Positions 1 through 5,205 of a DNA stretch of 6,882 nucleotides are shown one piece after another. The position numbers were made by a program, and so were the translations under genes. The stretch is from JABMRF01 sp964434235 (GTDB lineage Bacteria > Patescibacteriota > Patescibacteriia > UBA11705 > JABHMO01): NCBI GenBank assembly GCA_964434235.1, contig CAYSUN010000046.1, positions 1-6,882 on the forward strand, given 5' to 3'. Under the pieces are notes generated by a model. That model had not been told where the DNA came from. It did not search any database and was given only the letters and a program-made list of their open reading frames with translations. Each line of letters starts with the position of its first letter. Within the stretch, counting starts at the first letter, position 1.

Positions 1-551
1 TCCTCGTCAACTTTCTCGAACTCCTGCGTTACCGGCGTCCAGTTTGCCACGTCGAGCTTAACGATCTGCTCGAGAGGCTTCCAGACCCCCCCCTTCAGGT
101 TGGCCAGATCCATCTTGCGAAGGATCGGCAAAACCTGTGCCAGACGCTCAGCCTTCTGGGCTTCACGCTGAACGCGGGCTTCGGCTACCAAAGCTTCTGC
201 CTTTTCAGCTTCGGCTTGGAGCTTGTTCTGATCCTCTTTCAAATGATCCAGAACAAACCTCAGTCCTCCCATTGCTGGGGAGTACACTCGGAACCGCAGA
301 CCATGCTTTTTCAAGTAGGTGCATACTGCTGAGTGCCGTTCTTTCGAACGCAGGGCGAAAACATCGTCCGATCGGACGACCCAAATGTCGTTCCAGTCTT
401 CCAGAACAACGGCTTCCTCTCCTTCAAGAGGCAAACCGTCGATGATCTGCACGTCTCCGCGCAGATCGGGGTTGGTGATGGCCGCGATGGCCATGTCAAA
501 GTTCCCCTCGAATCCTTCCAACAATTCACTCAGAAACTGACAATTTTTCAT
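1..551 (-). CDS. Hypothetical protein, 3' end cut by window edge
   Basis: An open frame runs on the minus strand from ATG at 549-551 to the left edge with no stop, giving 183 codons of a longer gene. A GGAGG ribosome binding site lies 7 bases before the ATG, which supports this start. The protein begins MKNCQFLSELLEGFEGNF. Residues about 35-100 look like a globular alpha/beta region (VVLEDWNDIWVVRSDDVFAL). Residues about 105-140 are rich in Glu, Ala, Lys and Gln and look like a helix or short coiled coil (EAEKAEALVAEARVQREAQ). There is no signal peptide or membrane segment. I do not recognise the family. The gene is above 50% G+C and uses G/C-ending codons (CTG, GCC, GTC, ATC), unlike every other gene here, so recent transfer or a contig join is possible. 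A weak promoter match (TTGGTT, 17 bases, TATTTT) lies at 573-601 on the minus strand. Confidence 0.8.
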   Translation of the reverse strand, partial: MKNCQFLSELLEGFEGNFDMAIAAITNPDLRGDVQIIDGLPLEGEEAVVLEDWNDIWVVRSDDVFALRSKERHSAVCTYLKKHGLRFRVYSPAMGGLRFVLDHLKEDQNKLQAEAEKAEALVAEARVQREAQKAERLAQVLPILRKMDLANLKGGVWKPLEQIVKLDVANWTPVTQEFEKVDE

Positions 552-558
552 TTTTTGC

Positions 559-563
559 CCTCC
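559..563 (-). promoter_or_regulatory. Shine-Dalgarno site GGAGG of the left-edge gene
   Basis: On the minus strand GGAGG is followed by GCAAAAA and then ATG, a spacing of 7 bases. This fixes the start of the partial gene at 551. Neither gltX, the M23 peptidase gene nor the metalloprotease gene has such a site. Confidence 0.75.
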
Positions 564-841
564 AAGGCGTGTAAAATATAAAAAGAACCTACAAAAACCA
601 ATAATACTAATAATCAAATCTCAGTAATTTACTAGATTATTAAGACAATGGTGTTTGTGTAATTAATTTCAAATTATTCATGTTCACAATGGAGCATTAT
701 AGCACACTTTCTTAAATTTGTCAATACTGAGCTATAAAACTTATATATATACACTAAATTTACCACAAAAAACTCGTTATTACTTAATAACATTTAATTA
801 CAAGAACTTTACTTAATAAATAAATTAGCCTATAATTATAG

Positions 842-905
842 AAAACAAGAAAACATAAAAACAAGAAATCAACAAATCAAGAAATCAATAAATCATTTAA
901 TCACG
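842..905. repeat. Degenerate 8-bp tandem repeat, eight units
   Basis: Eight consecutive octamers in exact register start at 842, 850, 858, 866, 874, 882, 890 and 898: AAAACAAG, AAAACATA, AAAACAAG, AAATCAAC, AAATCAAG, AAATCAAT, AAATCATT, TAATCACG. The first three share AAAACA and the next four share AAATCA. There is no insertion or deletion between units. Because 8 is not a multiple of 3 and no gene covers it, a protein-coding origin is unlikely. It runs straight into the heptamer repeats at 905. Confidence 0.75.
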
Positions 906-984
906 GAACATAGAACATAGAACACCTGCCTACCGGTTTACATGCCGGAGGTATGCAGGCAGGCGGAACATAGAACATAAACAC
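905..984. repeat. Direct repeats flanking a palindromic insert
   Basis: The 15-mer GGAACATAGAACATA occurs exactly at 905-919 and 965-979, with the flanking text also similar (905-925 against 965-984, differing by one missing base). Each copy is itself made of the heptamer GAACATA. The two copies bracket the G+C-rich palindrome at 925-963. This arrangement would result if a palindromic unit had entered a heptamer array or duplicated its target. Confidence 0.7.
925..963. repeat. CCTGCCT...AGGCAGG palindromic element
   Basis: CCTGCCT at 925-931 is the reverse complement of AGGCAGG at 957-963. Inside, CCGG at 933-936 and CCGG at 945-948 form a second small stem around TTTACATG. The 39-base unit is G+C-rich within DNA of about 25% G+C. 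The arms match those of the palindrome at 2760-2779, so both belong to one repeat family. It is too far from any gene end and lacks a T-run, so it is not a normal terminator. Confidence 0.7.
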
Positions 985-1130
985 ATAACACATTACAAAT
1001 AATTAAGCTGGTTTATTGCTTACTGTTTAACATTTAATGTTTAATTTTTACTATTTACTTTTAACTTTTTCTATTTATTCACTTAATACTTAATACTTTT
1101 ACTTTCTAACTTTTACCTTTTTCTTACCCT

Positions 1131-2666
1131 ATGGATAAACTAAATTTCTCTAACCCAAGAGTTCGAATCGCCCCAAGTCCAACTGGCTTTGTTCATGTTG
1201 GAAATTTACGCACAATTTTATACAACTATTTATTTGCCAAACACAACCACGGCAAGTTTATCATTAGAATTGAAGATACTGACCAAACTAGATTTGTCCC
1301 AGGTGCTATTGAAGATTTACTAGAAGTTTTGCTTTGGGCAGGCATTGAAGGGGACGAAGGACCATATTTAACTACTGACAAAAAATTAAAAGAACGCGGT
1401 GATTTTGGACCATACACACAATCTCAAAGATTAGATATTTACAAACAACAAATTCAAGTTTTATTGGACAAAGGCAAAGCGTATCCATGTTTTTGTGGTA
1501 AAGAAAAATTAGAAAAATTAAGAGAAGACCAAAGACAAAACAAACAAGCTCCAAAGTATGATGGCTTGTGTCGCAATCTTTCTCACAAAGAAGCCCAAGC
1601 TTTGATTGATTCTGGGGCTGAACATGTTATTCGATTCAAAATGCCAGAAAATAAAAATGTAGTATTTGAAGATTTAATTAGAGGTGAGATTTTAGTTAAC
1701 AGCAAAGATCTTGATGATTATGTTTTAATGAAATCTGACGGATTCCCAACATATCATTTTGCCAATGTAATTGATGATCATCAAATGAAAATAACTCACA
1801 TTTTGCGTGGAGAAGAATGGATCGCTAGCACACCAAAACACGTTTTATTGTATGAAGCTTATGATTGGCAACCACCAATTTTTGCACATCTTCCAGTTTT
1901 GCTCGGCAAAGACAAAAAGAAAATGAGCAAAAGAGATGGCAATGTTTCTGTAACTGATTTTATTGAAGCTGGTTATTTAAAAGATGCTTTGATTAATTTT
2001 ATTTCTTTACTTGGCTGGAATGCTGGAACTGATCAAGAAATTTACACTTTGAACGAATTAGAAAATCAATTTTCCTTGGACAATGTACACAAAGCGGGTG
2101 CTGTGTTTGATTTAGAAAAATTAGATTGGATTAATGGAATGTATATTCGAAAACTATCTGATGATCAATTTTTAGAAGTTTGTCTACCATTTTTAGAAAA
2201 AGCTGATTTAATTAAAATTGACAAAGATAAAGTCATAATTTTACCAACCAAGGAGATTATTAAAAAATCTTACCTAAAAAGTATAATTAAACTAGAACAA
2301 GCTAGAATTAAAAAATTAAGCGAAATTCCTGAAGCTATTAAATTTTTCTTTTTAGCTGAATTAAAATACGAAACCAAAGATTTAATCTGGAAAAAATCAG
2401 ATCTAGCAGAGACAAAACAAAACCTTGAATTATTAAAGGACACCTTAAATCATATAAACGAAGACGATTTCACGCCTGAAATTTTAGAAAAAAAAGTTTT
2501 TGAACTAATGGAACAAAATAACATTTCAACTGGCAATATGCTTTGGCCAATGAGATTTGCTTTGAGTGGACAACAAAAATCACCTGGCCCATTTGAAATC
2601 GCCTCAGCTCTTGGCAAAGAAAAAACTTTAAAACGAATTGAATTTGCTTTATATCTTCTTAAATAA
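1131..2666 (+). CDS. gltX: Glutamyl-tRNA synthetase (class I)
   Basis: This enzyme attaches glutamate to tRNA(Glu), and in organisms without glutaminyl-tRNA synthetase often also to tRNA(Gln); which applies here cannot be told. The protein is 511 residues, a normal to slightly long length. The N-terminal catalytic fold carries RVRIAPSPTG (11-19) and the HIGH-equivalent HVGN (22-25). The KMSKS loop is KMSKR (264-268), followed by DGN. RGEEW (226-230) and LLGWN (293-297) are also typical. A Cys-x-Cys...Cys zinc-type pattern is seen at C120, C122 and C147, with Asn149 where the E. coli enzyme has a His. The C-terminal anticodon-binding helical domain ends with LWPMRFALSGQQKSPGPFE (471-489), characteristic of the family. 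ATG at 1131 is chosen because the family N-terminus starts about ten residues before the RIAPSPTG motif. No Shine-Dalgarno site precedes it; the leader is pyrimidine-rich. Confidence 0.97.
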   Translation: MDKLNFSNPRVRIAPSPTGFVHVGNLRTILYNYLFAKHNHGKFIIRIEDTDQTRFVPGAIEDLLEVLLWAGIEGDEGPYLTTDKKLKERGDFGPYTQSQRLDIYKQQIQVLLDKGKAYPCFCGKEKLEKLREDQRQNKQAPKYDGLCRNLSHKEAQALIDSGAEHVIRFKMPENKNVVFEDLIRGEILVNSKDLDDYVLMKSDGFPTYHFANVIDDHQMKITHILRGEEWIASTPKHVLLYEAYDWQPPIFAHLPVLLGKDKKKMSKRDGNVSVTDFIEAGYLKDALINFISLLGWNAGTDQEIYTLNELENQFSLDNVHKAGAVFDLEKLDWINGMYIRKLSDDQFLEVCLPFLEKADLIKIDKDKVIILPTKEIIKKSYLKSIIKLEQARIKKLSEIPEAIKFFFLAELKYETKDLIWKKSDLAETKQNLELLKDTLNHINEDDFTPEILEKKVFELMEQNNISTGNMLWPMRFALSGQQKSPGPFEIASALGKEKTLKRIEFALYLLK

Positions 2667-2676
2667 ACACAAAGGT

Positions 2677-2730
2677 CCCTCACTATTAAATTCCTAGCCT
2701 AACACGGAATCTAGTGGTGAGGGCTTTTTT
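2677..2730 (+). terminator. Rho-independent terminator of gltX
   Basis: CCCTCAC (2677-2683) pairs with GTGAGGG (2717-2723), followed at once by CTTTTTT (2724-2730). An inner stem ATTCC (2690-2694) with GGAAT (2706-2710) extends the hairpin across an 11-base loop. It starts 10 bases after the gltX stop. The structure is longer and more elaborate than the two other plus-strand terminators in the window. Confidence 0.85.
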
Positions 2731-2747
2731 ATTAAATCGTAATTTAC

Positions 2748-2796
2748 TGTCATCCTGAGCCTGCCTGCCGACAGGCAGGTTTACCGAAGGATGACA
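2748..2796. repeat. Nested double palindrome
   Basis: The outer arms are TGTCATCCT (2748-2756) and AGGATGACA (2788-2796), a perfect 9-bp match. Inside, CCTGCCTG (2760-2767) and CAGGCAGG (2772-2779) form a perfect 8-bp stem with loop CCGA. The outer pair resembles a TGTCATCCTGAGC...AGGATGACA palindrome I have seen in many bacterial genomes (recollection, not checked). The inner pair matches the palindrome family at 925-963. It lies between the gltX terminator and the M23 promoter and has no T-run, so it is intergenic repeat DNA rather than a terminator. Confidence 0.75.
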
Positions 2797-2836
2797 ACAA
2801 AAAGTAACTACACAAATAGCAAAACAGGCTTTTTGT

Positions 2837-2865
2837 TTGTCGGAATATCTTTAACTTGCTATAAT
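2837..2865 (+). promoter_or_regulatory. Extended -10 promoter of the M23 peptidase gene
   Basis: TTGTCG (2837-2842), a 17-base spacer and TATAAT (2860-2865), preceded by TGC (2857-2859), give an extended -10 sigma-70-type promoter with a perfect -10 box. The expected transcription start near 2872 lies only about 4 bases before ATG at 2876, so the message should be effectively leaderless. Confidence 0.75.
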
Positions 2866-2875
2866 GTAATTGAAT

Positions 2876-4084
2876 ATGAAACTGACAAACCCAAACAAAA
2901 TATTTACTTTGGTAATAATTTTAATTTTATTACCAGTATTAGTTTTTGCTCAAACAATTAATGATCTAAATGAGCAAATTTCAGACAAAGAATCAGCTAT
3001 TCAAGATTTAAAAAAGAAAGCGACAATTTACGAAAAAAACATTAGAATAAAACAAGAAGAAGCCGCCTCACTAAAAAACCAACTTGAAGTTATTGACAAT
3101 CAAATTGCCAAAACAAAACTGGACGTAGAAGCAGCCAAGCTTGAAATTGATCAAACAAAGCTTGAGCAAAGAGAAATTGAATTGCAAATTCTAACCATGG
3201 AAGATAACCTTGATCAGCAAAAACAAAACCTAGGAACAATCATTCAACAAATTCACCAAAATGACAATACTAATCAACTGAAAATATTTCTTTTGAATGA
3301 TTCCATTTCTGATTATTTTAACGAAGTTGAATATACAAAAGATTTACAACAAGGATTACAAAATACTTTATCCGATTTAAAACAAGAAAAAAAAGATTTA
3401 TTAAATCAAAAAAATAATTTAGAAAATAAACAAACTGAACTATTTGACCTCAAAGATCAACTTGAACTTGATCAAATAAATTTATCTGGTCAAACAGTTT
3501 ACAAAGAAAACTTGCTAGTTCAAACAAAAGATTCTGAACAAAAATTCACAGAATTATATTGGCAAGCTAAAAATGAACAACAAGCCATTAGCAACGAGAT
3601 CGCTAACTTGGAAAAACAAGCTAGAGCAAAAATGGAAGAAGACAAGAAAAACCACTCAGACAAGCCTGAACTTCAAAATTCCCAACTTAATTGGCCAGTT
3701 CCTAAAAATGTAATTACTACACTATTTCATGATCCTGATTATCCTTTCCGATATTTATTTGAACATCCAGCAATTGATATTCGCGCTGGACAAGGCACAG
3801 CGATCAAAGCACCAGCTGAAGGTTATGTCCTAACGGCTAAAGATGCTGGCATGGGATACAGTTATATTGCCTTAATTCATGCTAACGGAATTTCAACAGT
3901 TTTTGGTCACGTCAGCAAAATTCTCGTTAAACAAGATGAATATGTTTCTCAAGGCGAGATAATTGGATATAGTGGGGGAATGCCAGGAACGCCAGGAGCA
4001 GGCAAACTGACAACCGGGCCTCATTTGCACTTTGAAGTCAGAATTAACGGTATCCCAGTAAATCCACTTGATTATTTACCATAA
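2876..4084 (+). CDS. Secreted coiled-coil M23 (LytM-type) murein endopeptidase
   Basis: This is a predicted secreted zinc peptidase that cuts peptidoglycan cross-links, in the EnvC/NlpD-like architecture used for daughter-cell separation. The protein is 402 residues from ATG 2876. Residues 1-25 are a signal peptide: basic start, hydrophobic core IFTLVIILILLPVLV, and VFA before Gln26. Residues about 28-250 are a long heptad-like coiled coil rich in Gln, Lys, Glu and Leu. The M23 domain covers about 272-402. Zinc ligands are intact: H297 and D301 (HPAID), then H385 of HLH (383-385), with H345 (FGH) also conserved. It should therefore be catalytically active, unlike EnvC, whose LytM domain is degenerate. 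TTG at 2870 is a possible upstream start but would fall before the predicted mRNA start. The gene is monocistronic, between its own promoter and a hairpin terminator. A regulator such as FtsEX is plausible by family analogy only. Confidence 0.93.
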   Translation: MKLTNPNKIFTLVIILILLPVLVFAQTINDLNEQISDKESAIQDLKKKATIYEKNIRIKQEEAASLKNQLEVIDNQIAKTKLDVEAAKLEIDQTKLEQREIELQILTMEDNLDQQKQNLGTIIQQIHQNDNTNQLKIFLLNDSISDYFNEVEYTKDLQQGLQNTLSDLKQEKKDLLNQKNNLENKQTELFDLKDQLELDQINLSGQTVYKENLLVQTKDSEQKFTELYWQAKNEQQAISNEIANLEKQARAKMEEDKKNHSDKPELQNSQLNWPVPKNVITTLFHDPDYPFRYLFEHPAIDIRAGQGTAIKAPAEGYVLTAKDAGMGYSYIALIHANGISTVFGHVSKILVKQDEYVSQGEIIGYSGGMPGTPGAGKLTTGPHLHFEVRINGIPVNPLDYLP

Positions 4085-4094
4085 TATAGCTATA

Positions 4095-4126
4095 AAAACG
4101 CTAGTCTTAAGGGCTAGTGTTTTTTT
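4095..4126 (+). terminator. Rho-independent terminator of the M23 gene
   Basis: AAAACGCTAG (4095-4104) pairs with CTAGTGTTTT (4114-4123) with one G-U pair, leaving a 9-base loop and a T-run at 4120-4126. It begins 10 bases after the stop codon. Because the upstream arm starts with A residues it may also slow minus-strand transcription. Confidence 0.85.
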
Positions 4127-4130
4127 GATA

Positions 4131-4163
4131 AAAAAAAAGACCACTTTTAATTTAAGTGATCTT
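4131..4163 (-). terminator. Terminator of the convergent orphan gene
   Basis: On the minus strand AAGATCACTT pairs with AAGTGGTCTT across a 7-base loop (plus-strand arms 4154-4163 and 4137-4146), with one U-G pair. A run of U follows (plus-strand A-run 4131-4138). It lies 8 bases past the stop of the 4172-4639 gene, back to back with the M23 terminator. Confidence 0.8.
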
Positions 4164-4171
4164 ATAAAGTA

Positions 4172-4639
4172 TTAACTTTGTACATCGAAAAAGGGTATTC
4201 CCATTTTCTTTTTCTCGTCATCAATTCCATTTCGATGCAAATTACCATAACCAAGGTATAAATTTGCTGCCATATTCAATAAAGAACATAAATCCTCAAC
4301 TTCAAACAATTCAAAAGTATATACATTAGGCCAATCTTCTAGCTCAGATACTTTTACCAATTCACCTGAATCAGCCCGGACTGCGCCAATCCAAACAAGA
4401 TTTGTAAATCCATACAGTTTTCGATCAGAAATAGCTAAAAGCATATCAGGAGAAATTTTCCAAACTCCACGTTGAATTGATGACACAGTTAACTCATTTT
4501 CGTTATTCAAACTACCCAGCCAAACAAAATAATAATTCTGATTTCTTTCTTTTTTGTCATGATTAGAATTTCTAGGTGAGATTCTAACGATCGAACCAAC
4601 TGGCAATTGCTCCAGTTCCTCAATAGAAAATATTTTCAT
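4172..4639 (-). CDS. Hypothetical protein, 155 residues
   Basis: ATG at 4637-4639 follows a strong AGGAGG site at a 5-base spacing, and the frame closes with TAA just before its own terminator, so this is a real gene. The product begins MKIFSIEELEQLPVGSIVRI, a pattern (short helix, then L-P-x-G-S-I-V) often seen at the start of small beta-rich domains. The middle contains alternating aromatic and hydrophobic strands (YYFVWLGSL, LVWIGAVRA), and the C-terminal part looks helical (VEDLCSLLNMAANLYLG). There is no signal peptide, membrane segment, metal motif or recognisable catalytic motif. It is probably cytoplasmic. I do not recognise the family. It is divergent from the SprT-like protease gene across 128 bases and convergent with the M23 gene; neither arrangement assigns a role. 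Confidence 0.85.
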   Translation of the reverse strand: MKIFSIEELEQLPVGSIVRISPRNSNHDKKERNQNYYFVWLGSLNNENELTVSSIQRGVWKISPDMLLAISDRKLYGFTNLVWIGAVRADSGELVKVSELEDWPNVYTFELFEVEDLCSLLNMAANLYLGYGNLHRNGIDDEKKKMGIPFFDVQS

Positions 4640-4644
4640 CTTCT

Positions 4645-4650
4645 CCTCCT
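4645..4650 (-). promoter_or_regulatory. Strong Shine-Dalgarno site AGGAGG
   Basis: On the minus strand AGGAGG, then AGAAG, then ATG at 4639. This is the best ribosome binding site in the window and fixes the orphan gene start. Confidence 0.85.
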
Positions 4651-4678
4651 AAATGAATGAGCACAGCTTACCGATATA

Positions 4679-4709
4679 ATTATTTATCATAAATAAATTC
4701 AATTGTCAA
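4679..4709 (-). promoter_or_regulatory. Promoter of the 155-residue orphan gene
   Basis: On the minus strand a perfect TTGACA (-35, plus-strand 4704-4709) is followed by TAAATA at 17 bases (4681-4686) or the better-matching AATAAT at 19 bases (4679-4684). Transcription would begin near 4673, giving a leader of about 35 bases that contains the Shine-Dalgarno site. It is divergent from the promoter at 4731-4759. Confidence 0.5.
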
Positions 4710-4730
4710 TAAATAAAAATTAAAAATTTG

Positions 4731-4759
4731 TTTACATAATCACAGATTTTCCATATAAT
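4731..4759 (+). promoter_or_regulatory. Promoter of the SprT-like protease gene
   Basis: TTTACA (4731-4736), a 17-base spacer and a perfect TATAAT (4754-4759) match the sigma-70 consensus at 11 of 12 positions. The expected start near 4766 is about 2 bases before ATG at 4768, predicting a leaderless mRNA. Confidence 0.8.
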
Positions 4760-4767
4760 AACACCAT

Positions 4768-5145
4768 ATGAAAAACCATGAAGATTTAGTCAATCTATTA
4801 TTTGCCAAAGTTTGTGAAATACTTGCTGTTGAAGGCCTAAAACTGCGGTTTATGGGCAGAAAGGGGATAAAGACAGGTTCTTACACAAAAGCCTACATAA
4901 ACCTCAGAACAAGGGTTATAACACTGGACATTTATTCACCAAAAACAATGAAACCATTGTCCATCAATGGACTAGTCCGAACGATTGCTCATGAAATTGC
5001 TCACTTACAAAAATTACCTTATAGGCAAAGACACAGGGGCAAGTGGATTATTAGACAACATTATCCAGCTTTTTATGAACAGATTGAAAAAAATCTCAAC
5101 AAAATAAAAAAGGATCCTATTATTGGACTACATTTCAGAAATTAA
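4768..5145 (+). CDS. Small SprT/YgjP-like zinc metalloprotease
   Basis: The protein is 125 residues, and HEIAH at 75-79 is a gluzincin HExxH zinc site: H75 and H79 bind the metal and E76 activates water. H89 in RHRGKW (88-93) is the likely third ligand, by analogy with the HG/HS-x-x-F/W segment that follows HExxH in SprT and YgjP (DUF45) proteins. The N-terminal half (about 23-65) gives the expected beta strands before the active-site helix (KAYINLRTRVITLDIYSP). There is no signal peptide, so it is probably cytoplasmic. The length fits a stand-alone minimal SprT-like domain with no C-terminal zinc ribbon. Substrate is unknown; SPRTN-type proteases act on DNA-protein crosslinks, but nothing here shows that role. 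The start is ATG 4768, placed right after a strong promoter with no Shine-Dalgarno site; the next in-frame Met is residue 29. Confidence 0.85.
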   Translation: MKNHEDLVNLLFAKVCEILAVEGLKLRFMGRKGIKTGSYTKAYINLRTRVITLDIYSPKTMKPLSINGLVRTIAHEIAHLQKLPYRQRHRGKWIIRQHYPAFYEQIEKNLNKIKKDPIIGLHFRN

Positions 5146-5149
5146 AATA

Positions 5150-5179
5150 AAAACACCAGTAGAAATACTAGTGTTTTTT
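5150..5179. terminator. Bidirectional terminator between convergent genes
   Basis: AAAACACCAGTA (5150-5161) pairs with TACTAGTGTTTT (5166-5177) with one mismatch and a GAAA loop. A T-run (5174-5179) follows on the plus strand and an equivalent U-rich tract on the minus strand. It can end both the SprT-like gene (stop 5145) and the xer gene (stop 5206). Confidence 0.8.
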
Positions 5180-5205
5180 AATCTAAAAATTAAATCTCGA
5201 AAAAT

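Larger units (their letters stand above)
564..1130. other. AT-rich, repeat-bearing intergenic region
   Basis: No open frame of convincing length or composition is present here on either strand. Positions 564-840 are plain AT-rich DNA (about 23% G+C at 601-660). Positions 842-984 hold an A-rich octamer array, heptamer direct repeats and a palindrome, listed separately. Positions about 1015-1130 switch to a T-rich, pyrimidine-rich strand with loosely repeated ACTTAAT and ACTTTT units (two exact ACTTAAT copies at 1081-1094) running up to the gltX start. I could not place a clear gltX promoter in it. Confidence 0.7.

Noticed and set aside
137..581. Several open frames of 70-100 codons on both strands in the G+C-rich left end
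   Set aside because: They overlap the partial minus-strand gene in other frames, have no ribosome site, and read as low-plausibility Ser/Arg/Pro-rich protein.
842..984. Possible CRISPR array in the repeats before gltX
   Set aside because: Units are 7-8 bp and directly adjacent with no unique spacers, and no cas gene is present.
1226..1554. Minus-strand open frames inside gltX
   Set aside because: They lie wholly within a strongly supported gene and have no promoter, ribosome site or recognisable product.
2450..2683. Minus-strand open frame of 77 codons at the gltX end
   Set aside because: It is antisense to the conserved C-terminus of GluRS and has no initiation signals.
2677..2730. Riboswitch or attenuator in the structured RNA after gltX
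   Set aside because: The hairpin ends in a T-run 10 bases after a stop codon and the next gene has its own promoter far downstream, so a terminator explains it.
2870..2878. TTG 2870 as the M23 gene start
   Set aside because: It lies before the predicted transcription start and adds only two residues; ATG 2876 gives a standard signal peptide.
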